DNA of 64,000 nt, from NCBI RefSeq assembly GCF_003112575.1, contig NZ_BEWC01000010.1, forward strand, positions 310,001-374,000, given 5' to 3'. The notes under the pieces were generated by a model. The model saw only the letters and a program-made list of their open reading frames with translations. It did not search any database and was not told the DNA's origin. Below are positions 42,208-50,127 of the stretch, piece after piece (positions within the stretch are counted from its first letter, which is position 1; the number at the start of each line of letters is the position of its first letter). The position numbers and the translations under genes are program-made. Origin of the DNA: Streptomyces ardesiacus (GTDB taxonomy: Bacteria; Actinomycetota; Actinomycetes; Streptomycetales; Streptomycetaceae).

Positions 42208-43161
42208 TCACATGATCGGGTCGGGTTCCCTCGCCAGGTCGGCCGCGCCCACCAGGCCCGCCTTGTTGCCGAGTTGGGCGGCGATCACGTCGGCGACCGG
42301 GCGCCAGTTGCCGCCGACCAGCCAGCGCTTGTACGACTTGCGGATCGGGTCGAGGACCAGGTCGCCCTCGTCCGAGAGGCCGCCGCCGACGATGAAGGCG
42401 GACGGGTCGAAGAGCGAGGCCAGGTCGGCGAGGCCGGCGCCGGCCCAGCGGGCCAGTTCCCGGTAGGAGTCGACGGCGACCGGGCAGCCCTGCCGGGCGG
42501 CGACGGAGATGTGCTTGCCCTCGATGCCGTCGGGGGTGCCGTCGCCCAGCGCGAGCAGCACCTCGGCGCGCTCGGGGGTGGCGTTGGCGCGCTGCTTTGC
42601 GTACCGCACCAGCGCCCGGCCCGACGCGTACTGCTCCCAGCAGCCCTGCGAGCCGCAGCCGCACAGCAGACCGTCGGGCACCATGCGGATGTGGCCGAAC
42701 TCGGCGGCCACGCCGAAGTGACCGCGGCGCAGCTTGTTGCCGATGATGATGCCGCCGCCGAGGCCGGTGCCGAGGGTGATGCAGATGACGTTGCGGTGGC
42801 CCTTGCCGCCGCCGAACTTGTACTCGCCCCAGGCCGCGGCGTTGGCGTCGTTCTCCACGACGACGGGGAGCCCGACGCGCGCCTCGACCTTCTCCTTGAG
42901 CGGCTCCTGGCGCCAGTCGATGTTGGGCGCGAAGTAGACCGTGGAGCGCTGGCGGTTGACGTATCCGGCGGCACCGATACCGACGCCGACGATCTCGTGC
43001 CCCACGCGCGCCCCCTCGACCGCGGACGCGATGGCGTCCACGATGGCCTCGGGCGTGGTGGGGGTCGGCACCTTGTGGGTCGAGAGGATGTTGCCTTCCT
43101 CGTCGACCACGCCGGCCGCGATCTTCGTGCCGCCGATGTCGACGCCGATGGTGAGTCCCAT
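42208..43161 (-). CDS. glkA: ROK-family glucose kinase
   Basis: Phosphorylates glucose with ATP; in S. coelicolor this enzyme is also required for carbon catabolite repression. The 317-residue protein (the known GlkA length) has the ATP-binding motif IGVDIGGTKIAAGVVDEEGN at the N-terminus, the ROK signature with GLGGGIIIGNKLRRGHFGVAAE around residue 140, and the zinc motif CGCGSQGCWEQYASG near 165. ATG at 43161 is preceded by GAGGGATTC. A hairpin follows the stop. Confidence 0.97.
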   Translation of the reverse strand: MGLTIGVDIGGTKIAAGVVDEEGNILSTHKVPTPTTPEAIVDAIASAVEGARVGHEIVGVGIGAAGYVNRQRSTVYFAPNIDWRQEPLKEKVEARVGLPVVVENDANAAAWGEYKFGGGKGHRNVICITLGTGLGGGIIIGNKLRRGHFGVAAEFGHIRMVPDGLLCGCGSQGCWEQYASGRALVRYAKQRANATPERAEVLLALGDGTPDGIEGKHISVAARQGCPVAVDSYRELARWAGAGLADLASLFDPSAFIVGGGLSDEGDLVLDPIRKSYKRWLVGGNWRPVADVIAAQLGNKAGLVGAADLAREPDPIM

Positions 43162-43215
43162 GAATCCCTCAGTTCGGTCGAGCCCCGCTAAGGGCAACCG
43201 TACCCGAGGCGGGGC

Positions 43216-43788
43216 TCAGTCCAGGTCGATGCGCTGTCCGGGACCGGTGCCCCCGTCGCCCTCGTCGCCCTCGTCGGTGCCGCCTTCGCCCTGGTCACGG
43301 GGGTCGCGCGGGTCCTTGGACGGGGTGTCCCCGGTGGTCCAGCGGCGTTCCTGGTTCTGGACGGCGGAACGGTAGGCGGCGAGGAGTTCACCACCGGCGG
43401 CGGCGAGGTGGTCGAACACGTCCGGGTTGCGCTCGAGGACCGGTTCGACGGCGGCCTTCGCCTGCTGGACGACCTGCCGGACCACCTGCTGGGCGGCGGG
43501 TCCGGCGACCTGGCCGAGCAGCGGGGCCTGGAGGCCGGACAGCTTGTCGGCGACGGTGTCGACGAGCCGGCGCAGTTCCTCGGCGGCGGAGCCGGGCGGC
43601 GGCCCGTACGCGGCACGGCGGCGGGCCTTCTCCGCCTCCAGGTCCTCGGCGCACGCCGTCGCCCAGGCGTCGGCGTCGGTCGCGCGCGTCTCGTCGGCCG
43701 CGCGCGCCCCACCGGTCGCACGCGTCTCGTCGACCGTGTCGGCCTCGTCGGGGCGGGGGGCCTCGGACGGGGGGAGCTCTTCGCTCAT
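43216..43788 (-). CDS. DUF5304 family protein
   Basis: A 190-residue acidic protein of unknown function conserved in Streptomyces next to glkA. The N-terminal 40 residues are Thr/Glu/Asp-rich. The core (about 40-150) is helical with DAWATACAEDLEAEKARRRA, AAEELRRLVDTVADKLSGLQ and VVQQAKAAVEPVLERNPDVF. The C-terminus is a Gly/Asp/Glu-rich tail. No membrane segment or catalytic motif is seen. It lies 54 bases upstream of glkA and downstream of the ArsA-like gene, so may be co-expressed with either. Confidence 0.82.
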   Translation of the reverse strand: MSEELPPSEAPRPDEADTVDETRATGGARAADETRATDADAWATACAEDLEAEKARRRAAYGPPPGSAAEELRRLVDTVADKLSGLQAPLLGQVAGPAAQQVVRQVVQQAKAAVEPVLERNPDVFDHLAAAGGELLAAYRSAVQNQERRWTTGDTPSKDPRDPRDQGEGGTDEGDEGDGGTGPGQRIDLD

Positions 43789-43851
43789 GACGGACTCCTG
43801 ACTACGGTTCGTCCTTACGACGTTACCCGAACGCGGGCGGCCCCGGCCGGG

Positions 43852-45024
43852 TCATCGTCCGCGCGGCCACAGCGCCGGGTCGGGCGCGAACCGCACGGCG
43901 AGCGTGCCCTCCCGCAGCGCGGCCCCGTCGACGGTGCAGCGGCGCAGCGCGGACGGCAGCGGGACGGTACGGCGGAACGGCCCGGCGGCGACGACCAGTT
44001 CGTCCCCGCGGCGGATCAGGTCGAGTTCCTCGCGTACGGCGCCGGGCAGCGGGATGTGCCAGACCAGGACGCCGTCCTCGGCCAGCCGGTCGGTGACGGG
44101 CCACTCGATGGGGGAGGCCGCCGGGTTGACGCCGGGCACGTCGAGGGCGGCGAGGTCGTCCGTGCCGCGCGGGTCGCGGCCGAGGTGGGCGACGGCACGG
44201 ACGTCGTACGTCCCCCGCCACTCCTCCAGCGTCTTGCGCTGCTGGGCGAGGGGGCCGCCGAGCCAGCTGTCCGCCGGGACGTCCTCGGGCAGGACGCGGT
44301 TGGCGACCAGCAGGTCGGTGCGCAGGCCGCGCAGGGCGAGGCCGAGGGCCGTGGCGCGGACGGCGTCGGCGCCGGCCGGCCCGGGCTCGGCGACCAGCCG
44401 TACGGTGGTGTTCCGGTCGGCCAGGACGGCCTCGGCGGCGGCGAGTTCCAGGTCCCAGCGGGCGCTCGCCTCGTACAGGGCCTCCGCCGGCATGGGGACG
44501 CCCGCGAGCCGGCCGAGGACGGGGCGCAGGGCGCGGGCGGCCTGTCGTTCCGGCGGGAGCAGGAGGCGCAGGGTGCGGCGCAGTTCCTCGGGCGCGGCGA
44601 GCAGGGCGAGGGCGCGGGGTGCGGGCGGGAGGTCGACGACGAGCAGGTCGTGCGCCTCGGCGAGCGCCGCCTCGCGCAGGGCGCGCAGCAGGGCCAGGTC
44701 GTCGGCGCCGGGCAGCGGGGTGAGTTCCCCGGGCTCGAGACGGGAGGCGCCGAGGAGGTCGAGGGCGGAGGCGGCGCGGTCCTGGAGGGCGGCGAGCGCG
44801 TCCCGGAAGCCCTGGGCGGCGTCGGGGCGCCAGGCGGTGAGGCCCGGTTCGACGGGGGTCGGGGCGGGGCCGGTGGGCACGCCGAGCGCGGCGCCGAGGG
44901 TGTCGTCGCGGTCGGTGCCGAGGAGGAGGGTGCGGGTGCCCTCGCGGGCGGCGGTGAGCGCGGTGGCGGCGGCGAGGGTGGTACGGCCGGTGCCGCCGGG
45001 ACCCGTGATCAGGAGGGTGCGCAT
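43852..45024 (-). CDS. ArsA/GET3-like ATPase family protein with altered P-loop
   Basis: A 390-residue protein of the ArsA/anion-pump ATPase fold. The N-terminus reads TLLITGPGGTGRTTLAAATA, which aligns with the ArsA deviant Walker A GKGGxGKT, but both lysines are replaced (P and R). Later parts keep the family layout: LLVVDLPPAPRALALL near residue 130 and VANRVLPEDVPADSWLGG near 245, with a C-terminal FRRTVPLPSAL segment resembling the ArsA HSP20-like domain. It may bind but hydrolyse nucleotide poorly. The ATG at 45024 follows TACCGT by eight bases. It is next to the SRPBCC gene, as in mycobacteria. Confidence 0.83.
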   Translation of the reverse strand: MRTLLITGPGGTGRTTLAAATALTAAREGTRTLLLGTDRDDTLGAALGVPTGPAPTPVEPGLTAWRPDAAQGFRDALAALQDRAASALDLLGASRLEPGELTPLPGADDLALLRALREAALAEAHDLLVVDLPPAPRALALLAAPEELRRTLRLLLPPERQAARALRPVLGRLAGVPMPAEALYEASARWDLELAAAEAVLADRNTTVRLVAEPGPAGADAVRATALGLALRGLRTDLLVANRVLPEDVPADSWLGGPLAQQRKTLEEWRGTYDVRAVAHLGRDPRGTDDLAALDVPGVNPAASPIEWPVTDRLAEDGVLVWHIPLPGAVREELDLIRRGDELVVAAGPFRRTVPLPSALRRCTVDGAALREGTLAVRFAPDPALWPRGR

Positions 45025-45235
45025 GGGGGTGAACGGTACCTGGGGCTTCTACCGGTCGGGCGTGTGACCGGCACGCGGTGCGGGTAACGGGGTGCGCGGC
45101 CCGGTGTCGCGGGGTGGCCTGCCCGCGCGCGGCTGCCGCGCTCGGGCGGGAGGTGCCCCTCGTCCGCCGTGCCGCCCGGGGATGCCTCCCGGCCGTTCAG
45201 GCACCGGGGGAGGCACGCCTGCCGCGGCCGCGGCG

Positions 45236-45251
45236 GCGGGCGACAGCCCGC
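45236..45251 (-). terminator. Short hairpin after the SRPBCC gene
   Basis: GCGGGC/GCCCGC arms with a GACA loop, 8 bases after the SRPBCC stop on the minus strand. Flanking Sac-type GCCGCGGC repeats could lengthen it. The rest of the 234-base gap to the ArsA-like start holds nothing recognised beyond its -10 hexamer. Confidence 0.4.
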
Positions 45252-45258
45252 GGCCGCG

Positions 45259-45696
45259 CTACGTGCCCGACTCCACCCGCTTCTTCAGGCCCGCCAGGGC
45301 CCGGTCGATGATGACCTTCTCCGCCTTGCGCTTGATCATGCCGAGCATGGGGATCTTGACGTCCACCGTGAGCCGGTAGGTGACCTCCGTGCCCGTGCCG
45401 GCCGGGCGGAGGAGGTAGGAGCCGTCGAGGGAGCGCAGCATCTGGGACTTCACCAGCGTCCAGGAGACCTCGTGCTCGCCGGGCCAGGTGTAGCCCAGCG
45501 TCTGGTCGTCCTTGATCGCCCCGGCGTCCATGACGAGTCGGACCTGCTCGGCACGCCCCTGCGCGTCGGTCGCGAGGACCTGCGCCTCCTTCACCTCGCC
45601 GGTCCAGTCCGGGTAGCGCGCGAAGTCGGCGATCACCGCCATGACGTCGGCCGGTGCCGCCTCGATGGTGATGCTCGAGCTGGTGTGTTCCGCCAT
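45259..45696 (-). CDS. SRPBCC (polyketide cyclase/START-like) protein
   Basis: A 145-residue lipid- or small-molecule-binding protein with the START-like fold. Recognisable segments are SSITIEAAPADVMAVIADFA near the N-terminus, YPDWTGEVKEAQVL near residue 33, SWTLVKSQMLRSLDGSYLL and the long C-terminal helix MIKRKAEKVIIDRALAGLKK. This matches the Rv2185c (TB16.3) type, which sits in the same envelope gene block of M. tuberculosis. The ligand is unknown; a hydrophobic lipid intermediate is plausible given the acyl-CoA ligase and PimB'-like genes close by. Confidence 0.88.
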   Translation of the reverse strand: MAEHTSSSITIEAAPADVMAVIADFARYPDWTGEVKEAQVLATDAQGRAEQVRLVMDAGAIKDDQTLGYTWPGEHEVSWTLVKSQMLRSLDGSYLLRPAGTGTEVTYRLTVDVKIPMLGMIKRKAEKVIIDRALAGLKKRVESGT

Positions 45697-45833
45697 CGCC
45701 GTGGATCCTCCGGATGCGGTCCGCTACTGAGGTGGTCGTGCGCCCGTCGCGCGCACGTGTGTGCCGCGTGAAGGCTATCGCGCACGGGGGCGGCCCGTGC
45801 CACCACCCGCCTGCGCAGGTCCGCCGCCCCTGT

Positions 45834-46631
45834 TCACCACTCCAGCACCCACGGCCGTCCCGTCGACGCGAAGTGTCCGACGTTCACGCACTCGGTCGCC
45901 CCGACGCGCATCCGCCGGGTCAGCGGCTGGTGCACGTGCCCGAACAGGGCGTAGCGGGGGCGGGTGCGGCGGATGGCGTCGAGCAGCGCGCGGCTGCCCC
46001 GTTCGAAGCGCCGGGCCACGGTGTCGTAGACCAGGTCGGGCACCTCCGGCGGGATGTGGGTGCACAGCACGTCCACCTCGCCGACGGCCTCGATCTTGGC
46101 GGCGTACTCCTCGTCGCCGATCTCGTACGGCGTGTTCATCGGGGTCCGCAGGCCGCCGCCGACGAAGCCGAAGACCCGGCCGCCGATCTCCACCCGCTCC
46201 CCGTCGAGGACGGTGGTGCCGGGGCGGGCGTACTCGGGCCACAGCGGGGGCACGTCCACGTTGCCGTAGGTGGCGTACGTCGGGGTGGGGAACGCGGCGA
46301 ACAGCTCGGCGTACTGCTTGCGCACCGCCCCTTCGATCAGCTCGCGCCGGTCCCCGTCGACGCCGGCCCACAGCCGCGCGCCGAACTCCCGGGCCTCGGC
46401 GAAGCGGCGGGCGGTGCGCAGCTCGACGATGCGGTCGGCGTTGGCCACGCCGAACAGGTCGGGGAAGATGCCGCGCGCGTGGTCGGCGTAGTCGAGGAAG
46501 AGAACCAGGTCCCCGAGGCAGATCAGGGCGTCGGCGCCCTCGCCGGCCCGGGCCAGGTCGCGCGCGTTGCCGTGGACGTCGCTGACCACGTGGACGCGCG
46601 TGGTCGTGTTACGGGGCGGTGTGGGTGCCAT
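45834..46631 (-). CDS. Metallophosphoesterase
   Basis: A 265-residue calcineurin-like phosphoesterase. The metal-binding motifs are in order: HVVSDVHGNARDL near residue 14, ICLGDLVLF near 38, ATYGNVDVP near 118, CTHIPPE near 188 and FGHVHQPLTRRM near 228. No signal peptide is seen, so it is cytosolic. The substrate is unknown. ATG at 46631 is preferred to the TTG nine bases earlier. The promoter 46640-46667 ends 8 bases upstream, so the mRNA probably has almost no leader. Confidence 0.88.
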   Translation of the reverse strand: MAPTPPRNTTTRVHVVSDVHGNARDLARAGEGADALICLGDLVLFLDYADHARGIFPDLFGVANADRIVELRTARRFAEAREFGARLWAGVDGDRRELIEGAVRKQYAELFAAFPTPTYATYGNVDVPPLWPEYARPGTTVLDGERVEIGGRVFGFVGGGLRTPMNTPYEIGDEEYAAKIEAVGEVDVLCTHIPPEVPDLVYDTVARRFERGSRALLDAIRRTRPRYALFGHVHQPLTRRMRVGATECVNVGHFASTGRPWVLEW

Positions 46632-46639
46632 GGCGATCA

Positions 46640-46667
46640 AGCGTAGGCAGCGCGCGCCGGATGTGAA
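46640..46667 (-). promoter_or_regulatory. Promoter of the metallophosphoesterase gene
   Basis: Minus strand: -35 TTCACA (46662-46667), 16-base spacer, -10 TACGCT (46640-46645), then 8 bases to the ATG. One of the better -35/-10 pairs in the window; no ribosome binding site follows. Confidence 0.55.
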
Positions 46668-46941
46668 CAGTGGCGGTCGGACCTGCGGTTACTGGCTGGT
46701 CGGACGCCCCGTCGACTACTGTGCGCACAGCAAACCCCATCCGTGTGACGCAGCGAACATCTCGCGGGGACCCCCTGTCGGAGAACGCATACCGGCGGGT
46801 AACGTCCGGGCAGTCCAGTCGTGCTCGGGATTTCAACATGTGAATCGCGCATGAGTTCTCCCGAGCACTTGCCCGAGCCTTGGACCGCACCGTCGCATCA
46901 CACAGTGTCGTGGCGCCGGCGCCCTATGAGGAGCAGCAGTC
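46668..46941. other. Upstream region of the acyl-CoA ligase gene
   Basis: No gene is seen here. TACTGT at 46717-46722 is a -10 candidate for the acyl-CoA ligase gene (leader about 210 nucleotides). It overlaps a perfect 12-bp palindrome CTGTGCGCACAG at 46719-46730, a likely operator. Nearer the gene the region is comparatively AT-richer, with TTCAACATGTGAA near 46835. Confidence 0.45.
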
Positions 46942-48738
46942 TTGCGCGAGTTCAGCCTTCCGGCCTTGTACGAGGTCCCCGCGGACGGAAACCTGACCGA
47001 CATCGTCCGCAGAAACGCCGCGCAGCATCCCGACGTCGCCGTCATCGCCCGCAAGGTGGGCGGCGCCTGGCAGGACGTGACCGCCCGCGCCTTCCTCTCC
47101 GAGGTGCACTCCGCCGCCAAGGGCCTGATCGCCTCCGGTGTCCAGCCGGGCGACCGGGTCGGCCTGATGTCCCGCACGCGCTACGAGTGGACCCTGCTGG
47201 ACTTCGCCATCTGGAGCGCGGGCGCGATCACCGTGCCGGTGTACGAGACCAGCTCGCCGGAGCAGGTGCAGTGGATCCTCGGCGACTCGGGTGCCACGGC
47301 GTGCGTCGTGGAGTCGGCCGGGCACGCCGCCGCCGTCGAGTCGGTGCGCGACCGGCTGCCCGCGCTCAAGAACGTCTGGCAGATCGACGCGGGCGCCGTC
47401 GAGGACCTGGGGAAGCTGGGCCAGGACGTCACGGACCGGGCCGTCGAGGAGCGCGGCTCGATCGCGAAGGCCGACGACCCCGCGACCATCGTCTACACCT
47501 CCGGCACCACCGGCCGTCCCAAGGGCTGTGTCCTCACCCACCGCAGCTTCTTCGCCGAGTGCGGGAACGTGGTGGAACGGCTGCGTCCGCTCTTCCGCAC
47601 CGGTGAGTGCTCGGTCCTCCTCTTCCTTCCCCTCGCGCACGTCTTCGGGCGTCTGGTCCAGGTCGCGCCGATGATCGCGCCGATCAAGCTGGGCTGCGTC
47701 CCCGACATCAAGAACCTCACCGACGAACTGGCCGCGTTCCGGCCCACGCTGATCCTCGGCGTCCCGCGCGTCTTCGAGAAGGTGTACAACTCGGCGCGCG
47801 CCAAGGCGCAGGCCGACGGCAAGGGCAAGATCTTCGACAAGGCCGCGGACACGGCGATCGCGTACAGCAAGGCCCTGGACGCCCCGTCCGGTCCGTCCGT
47901 CGGACTGAGGATCAAGCACAAGGTCTTCGACAAGCTCGTCTACAGCAAGCTCCGTACGGTCCTGGGCGGGCGCGGCGAGTACGCCATCTCCGGCGGCGCC
48001 CCGCTCGGCGAGCGGCTCGGCCACTTCTTCCGCGGCATCGGCTTCACGGTCCTGGAGGGCTACGGCCTGACCGAGTCCTGCGCGGCCACCGCCTTCAACC
48101 CCTGGGACCGGCAGAAGATCGGCACGGTCGGCCAGCCGCTGCCCGGCTCCGTGGTGCGCATCGCGGACGACGGCGAGGTGCTGCTGCACGGCGAGCACCT
48201 GTTCAAGGAGTACTGGAACAACCCGGGCGCGACCGCCGAGGCGCTGGCCGACGGCTGGTTCCACACCGGCGACATCGGCACCCTGGACGAGGACGGCTAC
48301 CTGCGGATCACCGGCCGCAAGAAGGAGATCATCGTCACCGCCGGCGGCAAGAACGTCGCCCCGGCCGTCATCGAGGACCGCATCCGCGCGCACGCGCTGG
48401 TCGCGGAGTGCATGGTGGTCGGCGACGGACGGCCCTTCGTGGGCGCGCTGGTCACCCTGGACGAGGAGTTCCTGGGCCGCTGGTGCGCGGAGCACGGCAA
48501 GCCGGCCGGCTCGACGGCGGTGTCCCTGCGGGAGGACCCGGAACTGCTGGCGGCGATCCAGGACGCGGTCGACGACGGGAACGCGGCGGTGTCGAAGGCG
48601 GAGTCGGTGCGCAGGTTCCGGGTGCTGGGCGCTCAGTTCACCGAGGACTCGGGGCACTTGACGCCTTCGCTGAAGCTCAAGCGGAATGTCGTCGCGAAGG
48701 ACTACGCGGACGAGATCGAGGCGATCTACTCCAAGTGA
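46942..48738 (+). CDS. Long-chain fatty acid--CoA (AMP-forming) ligase, FadD15-like
   Basis: Activates long-chain fatty acids to acyl-CoA through an acyl-adenylate. The 598 residues contain the AMP-binding signature VYTSGTTGRPKGC near residue 183, the gate/linker region, GYGLTESCAATAFNPWDRQK near 373, the hinge YLRITGRKKEIIVTAGGKNV near 453 with its Asp/Arg context, and the catalytic Lys near the C-terminus (LKLKRNVVAKDY). The TTG start at 46942 is supported by GAGGAG eight bases upstream and by the usual N-terminus REFSLPALYEVP. Position between the phosphoesterase and PimB'-like genes matches fadD15-pimB' in mycobacteria. Confidence 0.93.
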   Translation: MREFSLPALYEVPADGNLTDIVRRNAAQHPDVAVIARKVGGAWQDVTARAFLSEVHSAAKGLIASGVQPGDRVGLMSRTRYEWTLLDFAIWSAGAITVPVYETSSPEQVQWILGDSGATACVVESAGHAAAVESVRDRLPALKNVWQIDAGAVEDLGKLGQDVTDRAVEERGSIAKADDPATIVYTSGTTGRPKGCVLTHRSFFAECGNVVERLRPLFRTGECSVLLFLPLAHVFGRLVQVAPMIAPIKLGCVPDIKNLTDELAAFRPTLILGVPRVFEKVYNSARAKAQADGKGKIFDKAADTAIAYSKALDAPSGPSVGLRIKHKVFDKLVYSKLRTVLGGRGEYAISGGAPLGERLGHFFRGIGFTVLEGYGLTESCAATAFNPWDRQKIGTVGQPLPGSVVRIADDGEVLLHGEHLFKEYWNNPGATAEALADGWFHTGDIGTLDEDGYLRITGRKKEIIVTAGGKNVAPAVIEDRIRAHALVAECMVVGDGRPFVGALVTLDEEFLGRWCAEHGKPAGSTAVSLREDPELLAAIQDAVDDGNAAVSKAESVRRFRVLGAQFTEDSGHLTPSLKLKRNVVAKDYADEIEAIYSK

Positions 48739-48858
48739 GGGCGCCTGTGGGCGTGCCTCCCGGTCGCCGTGGGCGGGCGCGGGCCGGCTGTGGTTTCCCG
48801 TGCGGTTCCCCGCGCGCCCAGGCATCTCCGGCTTCCCCGTGCCGAGAGGGAACGCGCG

Positions 48859-50001
48859 TCACAGCAACCCCTTCAGATGCTCCGCCAGCAGGTCCCAGCG
48901 CCATTTCTCCTCCACCCACGCCCGGCCCCGCTCGCCCATCCTCCGGCGCAGTTCCGGGTCTCCCAGGAGCGTGACGACGCGGTCGGCGGTCTCCTCCGGG
49001 GCGTTGCCGCGGACCACCCAGCCCGTCTCGCCGTCGAGTACCGCGTCGGGGGCGCCGCCCGAGTCGCCGGCGACGACGGGGAGGCCGGTCGCCGAGGCCT
49101 CCAGGTAGACGATGCCGAGGCCCTCCACGTCGAGGCCGCCGCGGCGGGTGCGGCAGGGCATGGCGAAGACGTCGCCGGCGCCGTAGTGGGCGGGCAGCCC
49201 GGACCAGGGCACGGGGCCGGTGAAGTGGACGGAGCCGGCCACGCCGGTCTCGACGGCGAGGCGGCGCAGGTCCTTCTCGTAGGGGCCGCCGCCGACGATC
49301 AGCAGGACGGCGTCCGGCTCGGCGGCGAGGATGCGGGGCAGGGCGCGGATCAGGGTGTCCTGGCCCTTGCGCGGGACCAGGCGGGAGACGCAGACGACGA
49401 CGGGGCGGTCGGTGAGGCCCAGGCGGGCGCGCACCTCGTCGCCGCCGCCGGCCGGGTGGAAGGTCTTCTCGTCGACGCCGGGCGGCAGTTGCACCATCCG
49501 GGCGGCGGCCCCCGGCGTGAGCGCGCCCGCGATGCGGGAGCGGGTGTACTCGCCGAGGTAGGTGATCGTGTCCGTCGACTCCCCGATCCGGCGCAGGAGT
49601 TGGCGGGCGGCGGGCAACTGGGCCCAGCCCGCCTCGTGGCCGTGGGTGGTGGCGACCAGGCGCTCGGCGCCCGCCTTCCGCAGGGCCGGGGCCATCAGGC
49701 CGAGGGGCGCGGCGGCCCCGAACCACACGGAGGTGCAGCCGTGCTCGCGCAGCAGGCCCACCGCCCGCCGGGTCGCGCCCGGCGTCGGCAGCAGCATGGT
49801 CGTACGGTCCCGTACGACGGTGAAGGGCTGCTCGGCGTCGAAGGCGGCGGTGGCCTCGACGCCCTCGCGGCCGCGCTTCCAGGTGGAGGCGTAGACGACG
49901 AGCCGGTCGGGGTCCAGGCGCAGCGCCATGTTGTGCAGGAAGGCCTGGATGCCGCCCGGACGGGGCGGGAAGTCGTTCGTTACGATCAAGGTCTTGCGCA
50001 C
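48859..50001 (-). CDS. PimB'-like GT4 glycosyltransferase
   Basis: A 380-residue GT-B glycosyltransferase of family GT4, in pattern and position the orthologue of mycobacterial PimB' (Rv2188c). PimB' adds the second mannose to phosphatidylinositol monomannoside at the inner membrane face. It has the N-terminal TNDFPPRPGGIQAFLHNMA, the donor-binding region VVVCVSRLVPRKGQDTLIRA near 197, and the EX7E motif EGLGIVYLEASATGLPVVAG near 289. The GTG at 50001 lies 7 bases after a TAGGGT -10 hexamer. Convergent with the acyl-CoA ligase gene (120-base gap) and divergent from the GT87 gene. The mannose specificity is inferred. Confidence 0.88.
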   Translation of the reverse strand: MRKTLIVTNDFPPRPGGIQAFLHNMALRLDPDRLVVYASTWKRGREGVEATAAFDAEQPFTVVRDRTTMLLPTPGATRRAVGLLREHGCTSVWFGAAAPLGLMAPALRKAGAERLVATTHGHEAGWAQLPAARQLLRRIGESTDTITYLGEYTRSRIAGALTPGAAARMVQLPPGVDEKTFHPAGGGDEVRARLGLTDRPVVVCVSRLVPRKGQDTLIRALPRILAAEPDAVLLIVGGGPYEKDLRRLAVETGVAGSVHFTGPVPWSGLPAHYGAGDVFAMPCRTRRGGLDVEGLGIVYLEASATGLPVVAGDSGGAPDAVLDGETGWVVRGNAPEETADRVVTLLGDPELRRRMGERGRAWVEEKWRWDLLAEHLKGLL

Positions 50002-50127
50002 GTCGCCGACCCTACCGAACCGGCCTCCGGGCGCCGGGGGCGGCGGTCTCCTGTGGCACGCGCACAGGTGTCCGGGTCATCATGTCCGCACCGGCAGGCA
50101 GGGCAGGCACGGACGGGCAGGGAGCAC

